A DNA stretch of 50,391 bases from CAZPBO01 sp964584815 (GTDB lineage Bacteria; Planctomycetota; SKW154): the NCBI GenBank assembly GCA_964584815.1, contig CAZPBO010000007.1, forward strand, positions 1 through 50,391, written 5' to 3'. The notes below the pieces were generated by a model. It saw only the letters and a program-made list of their open reading frames with translations, was not told the DNA's origin and searched no databases. Positions 42,094 to 50,391 of this stretch are shown here, piece by piece (positions within the stretch are counted from its first letter, which is position 1; the number at the start of each line of letters is the position of its first letter). Both the position numbers and the translations under genes were made by a program.

Positions 42094-45000
42094 ATGACGC
42101 GAATAGCGCTGTTACTTCTGGGGATGCTACCTTTTTTGTGCTGTGCTGGCGGCAGCCCATTGGTTAAGCGGTATAAGAAACTGCTTGGAGACGCCCTAAG
42201 ACAGGTCACAAGCAGGTGCAGGAAGAAGGCTGTGGCGAAACTGCGATTCCGCGTTAACCTCTTCTTTGCTCACGAGGTCTGTATTAAAAGCACGCCGCTT
42301 GAGGTGCTTATCAAACAGGTGGACGCTTTCAAGGAGGCGGGAGTTGACGGTTTGGACATAAACATGGGGCTTTACCCCTGGCTTGACAAAGACAAAACAG
42401 TGATAGAGAAATACGACAAACTGATACGGCATATCCGCAAGTCAGGGCTTGCCCTCGCCATAAATCCTGTCTACTCTCGTTCTTATCATAAGATAAAAGA
42501 CTTTGAAGACTTCTGGAGGAAGGCGGAGAAGGTGTATCTTGAAATAGCACGGCGTTACAGACCCGACATTTTTGTTCTTGTTCACGAGCCAACGACGCAG
42601 AACAAGCGTATGGGTTTTGTGGTGAAACCTGAGCGCTGGGCGGAGTTTGTGCGGAAGATGGCGGCGAAGATAAGGCAGGTCTCCCCGAAAACGAAGTTGG
42701 GCGCAGGTGTGCACGACAGGGAGTATGAGTATTTTAAGCATCTGGTGAAGATAGAAGCACTGCGCTACATATCTTTTGATATCTACAACCTACGCGGGCT
42801 TAAGCGGATAAATCAGATGATTGGGGAAGCAATTGATGCGGGCAAGTTGGTCTACATAGAGGAAACCTGGCGTCCACCCTGTTACATCCCCCGTAAAGGG
42901 GAGAGTTTTGACGCGATTATGGCAAAGGGAATAGGTCTTGCGGAGTTCGCGGAAACAGACGCGCTATGGCTTGAGATGGTCGTCTCTTTCGCAAGCGCTT
43001 GGGGTATGGAGGCGGTGACACCGTTCTGGACACAGCCGTTTTTTAAGTATGTGGAGAGAGGCGGGGACGCGTTATCAAAGGATTACAACAAGGAGGTGAT
43101 GGCGGCGGTTCTGAGGGGGGAGCGCACGGCGACTTTCCACAAATTCAGAGAACTGATAAAGAGATATGGGAGAGACAGTCGGTGGGACGACATCCGCTAT
43201 CCCCCGTTTCGGGTCAAAAATGTCAGGTTTTTGCGGGAGAACGGCGGACGGGTGGACTGGTGTCACCGTAACAACCTCATTGCCTTTGACGCAAAAGGAG
43301 CGGACGGTTTCTATGACCTATACATCATGCGTCCGAACGGCACAGCAGTCACCTGCCTGACTCAAAGGATTGCGGAACTGCCACAGCGCCACATCGGCAA
43401 CCCCGCCTGGCATCCTTCTGGAAAGTATATCGTTTTCCAGGCAGAAGAAGCAGAGCACTACAATCCCTCCGACCGCTGGGTCTCAAACCCCGGCATCGGC
43501 TGCTACAACAACCTCTGGGTCATCCGTTTGAAGGACAGAAAACCCTTTAAGTTGACCAACTATCCTGTGAAGAAACGGTCAAACGACGGAGTAGTGGTGA
43601 AGGCGGTGGTAAATGCACGCTTTTGGCGTGACGGCAAGACGCTCGTCTGGACGGAGCGCTATGCGGATGGGGGTCTGTGGGGGAAGTGGCGTATTATGTG
43701 CGCCGACTTCAAAGCCCAGCCCGCACCACATCTTGAAAACATCCGTGTCCTGTTCCAGCCGCAAAAAGGAATGGGCAACTACTGCACCGCAATGGACATC
43801 TCAAGGGACGGCGAAAAACTTCTGTTGGCAGGCAATCTCTCCGGCAGCAACCATCACGAATACGGAATGGACATCTACATTCTTGACCTCAAGACGAGGA
43901 AACTGACCAACCTAACGAACAGTCCGCACCTGTGGGAGGAGTCGGCATCCTTCAGTCCCGACGGTGAGTGGGTGTTGTTTATGCGCAACGCAGGCAGCCC
44001 GCTCAATCGCAAGGACAGGAACTGGTTCTGGCAGAAAAGGAGACGAGAGTACTGGATGGTGCGAACGGACGGCAGTTGGTGTGCGCAACTGACCCATTTC
44101 AACAAAGCGGGATTCGCGGGTTATGTGGGCAAGCCAGTGATTGTGTGCGACCACGCTTGGGGACCTGATGGGAAAAGCGTTGTGGCGCTTGTGGGGGTGG
44201 ATGAAGGGAAGGGAGAAAAGGCGGATTTCCACCTCAAGATTGCGCTGATTGAGTTGGAGGAAGAGCCGCTGAAGCGTGTGAGGCTTTTGATGGAGAACGA
44301 GGCGCATCGGGTCGGGTGGTGCGACAAAAACAGGACGCTGGCGTACGACAGACGCGGCGCCGATAGATTCTTTGACATCTTCCTGCTCAAACCAAACGGC
44401 GACATAACACCCCTAACATCAGGACTTAAGGGACTGCCACAAAAACATAACGGCTGCCCCGCCTGGCACCCTTCTGGGAAATACATCCTTTTCGGATGTG
44501 AAATGGAGCATCACCCAGGTCCTTCTGTTTTGAGCGAACCGGGTTTCGGTGTGTGGTGCAATCTCTACATAATGGAGGTCGCAACGCGGCGGTTCTGGAA
44601 GTTGACCAACCTCCCCGCCGACATATCAGGCAGAGGAGTGCTCCATCCGCATTTCTCCCCTGACGGCAAAAAGGTTGTCTGGGCAGAACGCATCGGCAAC
44701 CTTAAGGGCGCGGGAAAAAACTGGGGTGAGTGGGTGATAAGGCTTGCTGACCTCGTCTTTGACAGAGACGGCAATCCGCACCTTCAAAATATAAAAACAT
44801 ATGCGCCTGGGGAGCAGAAATGCTGGTATGAGACACACGGTTTCAGTCCTGACGGTAGCAAGATAATCTTCAGCGCCAACGCCGAAAAAGGACGCCATCC
44901 TACTGACCTTGACATCTACACCCTCAACCTCAAAACAGGCAAATTAACAAACCTGACAAAATCGCCTGGGGTCTGGGACGAACACGCCCACTACTCTCCA

Positions 45001-45312
45001 GACGGAAAATGGATAGTCTGGATGTCAAGCGCAGGTTATCCTTACACCCTTGACGCGCGTAAATGGAAGACACCTCAAACCGACCTGCGCACAGACCTCT
45101 GGCTTATGCGCACCGACACAAAAAAACGCCTCCGCCTCACCCACTTCAACGAAAAAGGGCACGCAGAGTTTATGGGACACACCATAATCGGCGATAACAC
45201 CTGGGCAGACAACGGAAAAGCACTCATAGTCCGCCTTATGAATGTGACAACCGCCACCCCCAAGACCTACCGCATAGAGTTGTGGGAGAAGTTTCTGCAA
45301 CGCCAAAAATAG
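42094..45312 (+). CDS. Secreted protein: glycosidase-like TIM barrel plus two TolB-like propellers
   Basis: Not a named family. The 1072-residue product begins with a signal peptide (MTRIALLLLGMLPFLCCAGG). Residues about 45-390 look like a (beta/alpha)8 barrel of the clan GH-A kind. Glu165 in LVHEPTT would be the acid/base and Glu256 or Glu257 in YIEETWRPP the nucleophile. Two TolB/PD40 propeller sections follow at about 400-715 and 750-1072. They are recognisable by NPAWHPSGKYIVF and CPAWHPSGKYILF, 352 codons apart, and by FSPDGEWVLF-type blades. The propellers are therefore an internal duplication. Export and glycan cleavage are inferred. The ATG at 42094 is seven bases after GGGAGG. It is divergent from the lipoprotein gene. 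No firm promoter is seen in 41878-42093. Confidence 0.75.
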   Translation: MTRIALLLLGMLPFLCCAGGSPLVKRYKKLLGDALRQVTSRCRKKAVAKLRFRVNLFFAHEVCIKSTPLEVLIKQVDAFKEAGVDGLDINMGLYPWLDKDKTVIEKYDKLIRHIRKSGLALAINPVYSRSYHKIKDFEDFWRKAEKVYLEIARRYRPDIFVLVHEPTTQNKRMGFVVKPERWAEFVRKMAAKIRQVSPKTKLGAGVHDREYEYFKHLVKIEALRYISFDIYNLRGLKRINQMIGEAIDAGKLVYIEETWRPPCYIPRKGESFDAIMAKGIGLAEFAETDALWLEMVVSFASAWGMEAVTPFWTQPFFKYVERGGDALSKDYNKEVMAAVLRGERTATFHKFRELIKRYGRDSRWDDIRYPPFRVKNVRFLRENGGRVDWCHRNNLIAFDAKGADGFYDLYIMRPNGTAVTCLTQRIAELPQRHIGNPAWHPSGKYIVFQAEEAEHYNPSDRWVSNPGIGCYNNLWVIRLKDRKPFKLTNYPVKKRSNDGVVVKAVVNARFWRDGKTLVWTERYADGGLWGKWRIMCADFKAQPAPHLENIRVLFQPQKGMGNYCTAMDISRDGEKLLLAGNLSGSNHHEYGMDIYILDLKTRKLTNLTNSPHLWEESASFSPDGEWVLFMRNAGSPLNRKDRNWFWQKRRREYWMVRTDGSWCAQLTHFNKAGFAGYVGKPVIVCDHAWGPDGKSVVALVGVDEGKGEKADFHLKIALIELEEEPLKRVRLLMENEAHRVGWCDKNRTLAYDRRGADRFFDIFLLKPNGDITPLTSGLKGLPQKHNGCPAWHPSGKYILFGCEMEHHPGPSVLSEPGFGVWCNLYIMEVATRRFWKLTNLPADISGRGVLHPHFSPDGKKVVWAERIGNLKGAGKNWGEWVIRLADLVFDRDGNPHLQNIKTYAPGEQKCWYETHGFSPDGSKIIFSANAEKGRHPTDLDIYTLNLKTGKLTNLTKSPGVWDEHAHYSPDGKWIVWMSSAGYPYTLDARKWKTPQTDLRTDLWLMRTDTKKRLRLTHFNEKGHAEFMGHTIIGDNTWADNGKALIVRLMNVTTATPKTYRIELWEKFLQRQK

Positions 45313-45327
45313 TAGATGCGGCGGCGT

Positions 45328-45942
45328 TCACGCTCGCGTAATGCGGGGGAGGACTCTTAGAAGTTGTTTGCGGAACTCGCGAAGGGCGCGTCCACGATGG
45401 CTTATGCGGTCCTTCTCCTCGGGTCTCATCTGCGCAAAAGTGCGAGAATGGTTCTTTGGGATAAAGACAGGGTCATAGCCGAAACCTGACGAGCCGACAG
45501 GATGGGTGGCAATTCTGCCGTAACAGGAGGAAATGAGGGAGAAAAGAACGCGGTCGGGGGTTGAGAGCGCTATGGCGCAGACAAAGTGTGCGTTGCGGTC
45601 ATTTATCCCCTGCAACTGCCGCAGCAGTTTCTGGATATTTTTCCTGTCGTCCTGTTCAGGACCTGCATAGCGGCTTGAACGAACACCTGGGGCACCCCCG
45701 AGAGCGTCAACACACAGTCCTGAGTCGTCCGCTACCGTCAAAAGCCCTGTAAGTCTGGCGTAGTGCAGGGCTTTCGCCTCCGCGTTCTTAATGAAGTCAT
45801 CACAAGACTCCCGAGCAGAAGGCAACTCTTCTGGAAGGTCATTGAGGGAGATGACGCGGAGGGGGAGGTCTGCAAGAAGGCGACGCATCTCCTCGGCTTT
45901 TCTAATATTTTTTGAGCCAACAAGAAGAGTAACTCTGCCCAT
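45328..45942 (-). CDS. rdgB: XTP/dITP diphosphatase (RdgB/HAM1)
   Basis: House-cleaning pyrophosphatase that removes dITP, ITP and XTP from the nucleotide pool. Signatures are LLVGSKNIRKAEEMRRLL, the substrate loop TVADDSGLCVDALGGAPGVR SSRYAG and GSSGFGYDPVFIP. GRIATHPVG replaces the more usual GxI...G region. The ATG at 45942 after AGGAT gives 204 residues, normal length. The longer frame would add twelve residues without a site. It converges on the barrel-propeller gene with 15 bases between stop codons. Confidence 0.94.
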   Translation of the reverse strand: MGRVTLLVGSKNIRKAEEMRRLLADLPLRVISLNDLPEELPSARESCDDFIKNAEAKALHYARLTGLLTVADDSGLCVDALGGAPGVRSSRYAGPEQDDRKNIQKLLRQLQGINDRNAHFVCAIALSTPDRVLFSLISSCYGRIATHPVGSSGFGYDPVFIPKNHSRTFAQMRPEEKDRISHRGRALREFRKQLLRVLPRITRA

Positions 45943-45960
45943 AAAGTTTATCCTGCAGTG

Positions 45961-45991
45961 TAAAGAAGCAGGCAACAAATATGCCGCCTGC
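45961..45991 (-). terminator. Weak terminator between exported protein gene and rdgB
   Basis: GCAGGC and GCCTGC (45986-45991 and 45968-45973) form a 6-bp stem with a 12-base loop, followed on the minus strand by TTCTTTA. It lies just after the stop of the 46003-48180 gene. Confidence 0.35.
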
Positions 45992-46002
45992 CCGACTTCT
46001 CC

Positions 46003-48180
46003 TTATTTCGTTCGCGGAAGTGGACTTTCATCAGCCTTAAGGACAGGCGAGTTTTTATCCGCGGGACCGCTGTCGCTGTAACGCACCTCCCCTCTTTTAT
46101 CAATGTAGTAATGACGCTTAATAGGAGAGTTTGGCTGTGGTGTGGCGACAGCGGACCAGGAATTCTCATCCGCAGACACTATCCTGATTTTATGCGTTTC
46201 AAGTGTGACCGTCTCCTTCGTCAAGAATTTGCCTTGGATAAGGGCGTCAAGAGAGGACGCGTATTTGTTGTTTTTGGCTTTGAACTGCATCTGCGCAACC
46301 CAGACGGCAGACAGAGCCATACAGACCTTCATCTGCATCATCCCAAGCCGTTTGCGAGCCATCTTCTCAGGATTTATCTCGCTGCCCAACGCCGACAAAA
46401 GCACATAAGCAAATGTGGTCATCGCATCGCTGACAAAGCCGAACCCCTTATCGGTCACGATTTCCGAGAAGGTTATGTCGCCTTTTCTCTTTGAGAAAGC
46501 GAAAACCTTGGGGAAGTGGGACGCAATGGTTTCGGCATCGGGAAGGAGGTCAAGGTCAATGCCAACTTTGGCGAGGTCGCGTGCCTCTTTGCGCGCAAGT
46601 GGGATAAAGGTGTTGTAGAGATAAGTAACCACAGACGGCAGGTTCAGGTATACGGCGGACAGAGAACCGGAGGCTTTTTTAAGGAAGTTGGAGAAGGTCT
46701 TGTCTGGCTGAATCGGCTTTTTCAGGGTCTTAAGAAGCGCCTTCAAAGCAAGGGGAGAAGATGCGGCAAGGAGTCTGCCTTCAAAAACTCCCCAGATAGG
46801 AGCCCAAGGCAGTTGCCCCATTGGTGTCTTCTTCTCTCGTTCGGGAATCTCAAGGAGCCAGAATACTGCGCCTGCGAATTCCTTGCGTTTCAAACGAGAC
46901 TTGTCCTTTCCCATATCCTTCAATGCGGACATCAATTTATTGAAGCGCCCTTTGAATTCTTCGGGCTTTTTGAGTCTGAAGGATGCGAAGGCTTCGGGAA
47001 ACGCGCCACCGCCTGAAGGACGCACAACATAAAGGCTACCCCCGCCTATCTCCTTTGTCAGGTCCTCTATCTTGAAACCGAGAGTCTTCTCAAAGTCTTT
47101 GAGTTCGGATAGAGGTCCTTTGGCATTGGGCTGCCAGCGGCGTATAAGGGCTTCCTGTTGTTTCAGTTGTGCAAGGACGGTCTTCCACAGAGTCTCACCC
47201 CACAAATCGGGCATAAATGTGAGCAAGTAAATGTTGTTGGGCTTGGCAAGCAGTGTTTGCGGGATGGTAAGAGGCGTTGTCAGAGTCTTTGCGCCCTTTT
47301 CTGTAAGTTTGGTGATGAGAAACTCCCTGTAGCCGCCCTGTGGTGCGGGTTCGGCGGCGAAGATGATGTTTGAAAGGTCGGTGGGAGATTCAGCCAACAC
47401 AGCAAGAAGTTGTTGTCCGTCAGGTCCTGCAGCCGCAGCGATTGTCTCAAACAGCGTTTTCGCATCAAGGCGGATAACGATACGGGGAGATACAACACCC
47501 GCAGCAGACAGAAACGCCTTCACATCTTTAGTGTAAATTGATGTTGCGTCCTCTCCTATCGTCGCACGCTTTATCGCTTGCTTCACCGTATCAAGGTCAA
47601 ACGAACCAAGCAAAAGCCCCTTAGTGAATGCGTGATAGACGCGGATCCCGGGACTTCCCACCCACTTTACTTTAACCCCTGCAATATCCTGCTCGCCTTT
47701 AGCACCGGGCTGGGCAACCTTAACCAGTTTCTTTATGAAATTCTGCCAAGCGGGCATAGCATCACCCACATCCAGCACGAACAGAAACTTCAACACCTCA
47801 CCAACGCTTTCAGGTTCCCGCCTCGGCTGAATCTGTAAATCACGCAGATGGAGCAACAACCCTTTCTCAAACCCCTTAAGAAGACCATAGATGTCCACAC
47901 CCAGTTGCTGTTTGGTCAAGGTCTTGAGAAGATAACCGCCGTGCGTCCACTTCTTCGCCATCTTCTTAAGGAAAGGCTGCATCTCCTCATCAAAAAGGAG
48001 CCCTGCGAGAAACCCCTTACGCCAATCCTGTCGCAGCACCTTGCAGTTGGGAACATGCGCCCACAAAAGACCGCTTCCCGACGGCAACCGCTTGATGTCA
48101 GGCTTCTGGGGCTGCTCCTTCTCCTGCGCAAATAGAAAAAGGCATCCCGCAACAAGACCAATAAGTGCCAGCCAACGCAT
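46003..48180 (-). CDS. Exported protein of unknown function with pilin-like C-terminal tail
   Basis: I recognise no named family for the body. The ATG at 48180, six bases after AAGGAG, gives a signal peptide (MRWLALIGLVAGCLFLFAQ) on a 725-residue protein. The body resembles DUF3352-type periplasmic proteins in style, with repeated strands such as GVKVKWVGSPGIRVYHAF, LLLGSFDLDTVKQAIKRA and GRLLAASSPLALKALLKT. The last ~110 residues (AVWVAQMQFKAKNNKYASSL, then NSPIKRHYYIDKRGEVRY) read like the soluble domain of a type IV pilin or pseudopilin, without the N-terminal methylation site. A secretin gene lies close upstream. Some role in envelope or secretion biology is possible, but that is inference. 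Confidence 0.72.
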   Translation of the reverse strand: MRWLALIGLVAGCLFLFAQEKEQPQKPDIKRLPSGSGLLWAHVPNCKVLRQDWRKGFLAGLLFDEEMQPFLKKMAKKWTHGGYLLKTLTKQQLGVDIYGLLKGFEKGLLLHLRDLQIQPRREPESVGEVLKFLFVLDVGDAMPAWQNFIKKLVKVAQPGAKGEQDIAGVKVKWVGSPGIRVYHAFTKGLLLGSFDLDTVKQAIKRATIGEDATSIYTKDVKAFLSAAGVVSPRIVIRLDAKTLFETIAAAAGPDGQQLLAVLAESPTDLSNIIFAAEPAPQGGYREFLITKLTEKGAKTLTTPLTIPQTLLAKPNNIYLLTFMPDLWGETLWKTVLAQLKQQEALIRRWQPNAKGPLSELKDFEKTLGFKIEDLTKEIGGGSLYVVRPSGGGAFPEAFASFRLKKPEEFKGRFNKLMSALKDMGKDKSRLKRKEFAGAVFWLLEIPEREKKTPMGQLPWAPIWGVFEGRLLAASSPLALKALLKTLKKPIQPDKTFSNFLKKASGSLSAVYLNLPSVVTYLYNTFIPLARKEARDLAKVGIDLDLLPDAETIASHFPKVFAFSKRKGDITFSEIVTDKGFGFVSDAMTTFAYVLLSALGSEINPEKMARKRLGMMQMKVCMALSAVWVAQMQFKAKNNKYASSLDALIQGKFLTKETVTLETHKIRIVSADENSWSAVATPQPNSPIKRHYYIDKRGEVRYSDSGPADKNSPVLKADESPLPRTK

Positions 48181-48208
48181 ATCCATCTCCTTAAAATATG
48201 TGGGGTAA

Positions 48209-48238
48209 AGAATAACCAGAACACAGGGTGTAGGTCAA
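48209..48238 (-). promoter_or_regulatory. Candidate promoter for the exported-protein gene
   Basis: TTGACC (48233-48238), 18 bases, then TATTCT (48209-48214) on the minus strand, 29 bases before the start codon. Confidence 0.4.
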
Positions 48239-48247
48239 GCAAAAGAC

Positions 48248-49498
48248 CTATAGCGGAACGATTTGAACGGTGCCGGGTTTGAGCGAAGTATCAAGGCTGA
48301 CCTCAACAGTTACGCCAGCCTGCTTCTCAATGCTGGCAAGGGGACCTCGCATATAATTGAAGAGCGCTTCAGCAATTGTTGGATGAAGGAGGACGCGGAT
48401 GTTGTGTGGTTGTGAGTTGGCGAGGTATCGTTGGATTTGCCTGAGTGCGGCGGCGGCGTGACTTACAGGAGAGACCGAATGCCCCAGCCCATCACAAAAA
48501 CGGCATTTCTCCGACCAAGGAACAAGCCCACCCTCGCGCCGCTTCTGACGCGACATCACCAAAACCCCTAACCTGTTTATCGGTAGCATCGTGAAACGCT
48601 CCTTCTGCTGGCGCAGAATCTTGCGAAGTTTGGACTCCACCTTTTTCCTGTTAGCGCGTTGCTTCATATCCACAAGGTCAACGACAATGAGACCGCCGAT
48701 GTCACGAAGACGCAACTGCCGCGCCAACTCCACCACCGCCTCAAGATTCGTCTGAAGCGCCGTTTGCTCTGTCGTCTCACCTCTTGCCGACCCAGTATTC
48801 ACATCAACACAAACTACNNNNNNNNNNNNNNNNNNNNNNNNNNNNNNNNNNNNNNNNNNNNNNNNNNNNNNNNNNNNNNNNNNNNNNNNNNNNNNNNNNN
48901 NNNNNNNNNNNNNNNNNTTTGACTTCTCTTTGAGGCGGTTGTAGAGGCGGATGATGAACTGGAAGTCGCGTGCGAGGTCCGCCTTGCGCGCCTCCTGCGC
49001 CGCCGTCCTCACCACAAATCCATACGCCTCCGGCACCATACCCCTAACCACATCCGCTAGCCGCTGACGAGCCCTCTCATCGGTTATCTTACGACTTATC
49101 CTGACCCCTTCCTCAAAAGGACACAAAACAAGATATCTGCCAGGTATGGATATATAAGTTGTGAGAAGCGAACCCTTCTGTGCAGACTCCTCGCGAACGA
49201 CCTGAACAATAAGCGTCTGTCCGCTGCGGAAAAATCTCGTCAAGGGTTGATTAGAGTTTTTCTGCAGCGTACGTATATGTGCACGGGGCAGAAAACCATG
49301 CCTGTTCGCACCAATGTCAAGGAACAGAGCGTCCAGCGAACGGTCAACCGACGATATACGCGCTCTGTAGATGTCCCCCACGCGAGGACGGTGACGATGA
49401 ATCCTTTCGTAAAAAAGGTCAAAAAGGGAATCGTCCCGAACTACAGCAACCCTGATTTCTGTCCCTTCACGAGCATTGACAAGAACAAACGACGACAT
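48248..49498 (-). CDS. rng: Ribonuclease G/E family endoribonuclease (interrupted by gap)
   Basis: Single-strand-specific endoribonuclease for rRNA maturation and mRNA decay. The S1 domain is at residues 1-100 (RVGDIYRARISSVDRSLDAL, GANRHGFLP). The 5'-sensor and RNase H-like parts lead to the gap. The catalytic DNase I-like domain has VVCVDVNTGSARGE and IGGLIVVDLVDM, which carry the two metal-binding aspartates. The zinc link is seen in EKCRFCDGLGH. There is no long C-terminal degradosome scaffold, so it is of RNase G type. The gap hides about 110-120 residues by family comparison, so its real size should be some 330-360 bases. The ATG at 49498 is used. A GTG at 49510 touches the secretin stop codon. 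Confidence 0.92.
   Translation of the reverse strand: MSSFVLVNAREGTEIRVAVVRDDSLFDLFYERIHRHRPRVGDIYRARISSVDRSLDALFLDIGANRHGFLPRAHIRTLQKNSNQPLTRFFRSGQTLIVQVVREESAQKGSLLTTYISIPGRYLVLCPFEEGVRISRKITDERARQRLADVVRGMVPEAYGFVVRTAAQEARKADLARDFQFIIRLYNRLKEKSXXXXXXXXXXXXXXXXXXXXXXXXXXXXXXXXXXVVCVDVNTGSARGETTEQTALQTNLEAVVELARQLRLRDIGGLIVVDLVDMKQRANRKKVESKLRKILRQQKERFTMLPINRLGVLVMSRQKRREGGLVPWSEKCRFCDGLGHSVSPVSHAAAALRQIQRYLANSQPHNIRVLLHPTIAEALFNYMRGPLASIEKQAGVTVEVSLDTSLKPGTVQIVPL
48818..48917. other. Scaffold gap (100 N)
   Basis: 100 N within the RNase G/E gene. The frame continues across it by chance, but too few residues are spanned for the family. Confidence 0.99.
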
Positions 49499-49509
49499 AG
49501 GGAGAACCA

Positions 49510-50391
49510 CTACTCCTTCGGCTGCGGTTGCACAGACTTGCCATCTTCCTCTTTCTTTTCTTTCTCACCCTTCTTCGCCTTTTTCGCTTCCTTTGCCGCC
49601 TTTTTCTTCGCCTTCTCCTCGGCTATGCGTAAACGCTCTTCCTCAAGCATCTTACCCAGGCTGCGTCCGATACCCGAGCGATAACGCTGATAGAAGTAGT
49701 CAATCTTACGCAACTGCCACAATTTTTCCTCAGCCAGCGACAGATGGTCTTCGCTGGATTTGACGATGTGCGGCGTTATAAAGATTATGAGATTTTTCAA
49801 CACCGATGTCTTCTCCTTCCACTTGAAAAGGAATCCAAGAAGTGGAATGTCAGCAAGAAGCGGAACTTCCGAGTTGGTCTCAATAGTCTCCTGCTTCATA
49901 AGACCGCCCACCACCGCGGTCGTCCCATCCTTAAGCAGCATCCTTGTTTTGAGCGTCTGATTGCGCGTGTGTGGAAGGCGAATCTCGTTAGGTCCAGAAC
50001 CAAAAACCTCAAACCTAACAAGGTCGCTCATAGAAGGGATAATAGTAAGGTCAACCTCGCCCGTATCGGTGATGATATGGGGAATTATATAAAGGGTGAA
50101 TCCAACCGAGACAGGCGAGTCAGCAGCCTGTCTGTAGGTCACAACAACATTGCCCAATTGGTCGGTTTGCGCTTCCTGCTCTGCAAACGGAATCCTTTCA
50201 CCCACAAATATGACAGCGGGCTCAGAATCAACGGTTATGAGAGTCGGCTTCTGCACGACTTCCGAGTTTTGGTCGGCACGGAAATAGCGCAAAAGCACCT
50301 GTGCTTGCGAAAAGTCAATGACACCCCAGACATAGAAGTTGCCGCTCTTGAAAGCGTTCCATCTACCGAAATCAAAACGATATGTTCCCTC
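49510..50391 (-). CDS. Secretin (type II/III/IV system outer-membrane channel), C-terminal part
   Basis: The frame is open to the window edge, so only the last 293 residues are seen. It has the secretin core: GVIDFSQAQVLLRYF, VVQKPTLITVDSEPAVIFVG, the beta-domain strands, TTAVVGGLMKQETIE and the signature VPLLADIPLLGFLFKWK, then LKNLIIFITPHIV. After the barrel comes a helical, Lys/Ala/Glu-rich tail of about 70 residues (EEKAKKKAAKEAKKAKKGEK). Family members form 12-15-subunit gates in the outer membrane for type II secretion or type IV pili. Which system is meant cannot be decided from this part. RNase G/E follows directly. Confidence 0.93.
   Translation of the reverse strand, partial: EGTYRFDFGRWNAFKSGNFYVWGVIDFSQAQVLLRYFRADQNSEVVQKPTLITVDSEPAVIFVGERIPFAEQEAQTDQLGNVVVTYRQAADSPVSVGFTLYIIPHIITDTGEVDLTIIPSMSDLVRFEVFGSGPNEIRLPHTRNQTLKTRMLLKDGTTAVVGGLMKQETIETNSEVPLLADIPLLGFLFKWKEKTSVLKNLIIFITPHIVKSSEDHLSLAEEKLWQLRKIDYFYQRYRSGIGRSLGKMLEEERLRIAEEKAKKKAAKEAKKAKKGEKEKKEEDGKSVQPQPKE

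Overview
The window looks like part of a draft or metagenome-assembled chromosome of a Gram-negative bacterium. It has four runs of exactly 100 N (1277-1376, 22101-22200, 40059-40158, 48818-48917), which are scaffold joins of unknown true length. BamA, the KDO-8-phosphate synthase KdsA, a secretin and a lipoprotein signal indicate an outer membrane with LPS. A 1400-residue CoA-dehydratase activase points to anaerobic metabolism. Two GroELs, a SecD-SecF fusion, a eukaryotic-type Ser/Thr kinase and a large membrane protein with a Glu/Lys tail resemble Planctomycetota or related deep lineages. That placement is an inference from gene style only. Genes are tightly packed with many ATGA or longer overlaps, and no gene-free stretch exceeds 300 bases.

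Left part (1-9.2 kb): tRNA-Ser(GCU), prs, a gap, then rpsF-ssb-rpsR-rplI-dnaB running into bamA and rtcA (RNA 3'-phosphate cyclase). Converging on them are a zinc-ribbon/STAS protein and kdsA. A short divergent promoter region at 9.07-9.14 kb drives that pair on one side and tRNA-Ser(UGA) on the other.

Middle part (9.2-20.8 kb) is one long leftward series: yajC, fused secDF, groEL, groES, a second groEL, dnaJ, grpE, an FmdB-type zinc ribbon, a YacG-type zinc finger, a multi-span membrane protein and hslV. It is a protein export and quality-control block. The order is unusual: groES lies between two groELs, dnaJ precedes grpE, no dnaK is nearby, and hslV has no hslU beside it. Hairpins sit just ahead of dnaJ and hslV.

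Right of 20.8 kb: a rightward group of a membrane-anchored Ser/Thr kinase, a coiled-coil protein with an NTF2-like end, a TPR protein, an HNH nuclease, a UvrC lacking its C-terminal DNA-binding part, and queE. Next come a leftward site-2 protease and a two-module radical SAM protein, a nitroreductase, the CoA-dehydratase activase and cysS.

The most novel section is 36.9-45.3 kb. It has a class III nucleotide cyclase fused to a NUDIX domain, a large lipoprotein with alternating Ig-like repeats, and a secreted protein joining a glycosidase-like barrel to two TolB-like propellers. The window ends with rdgB, an exported protein with a pilin-like tail, RNase G/E and the C-terminal half of a secretin.
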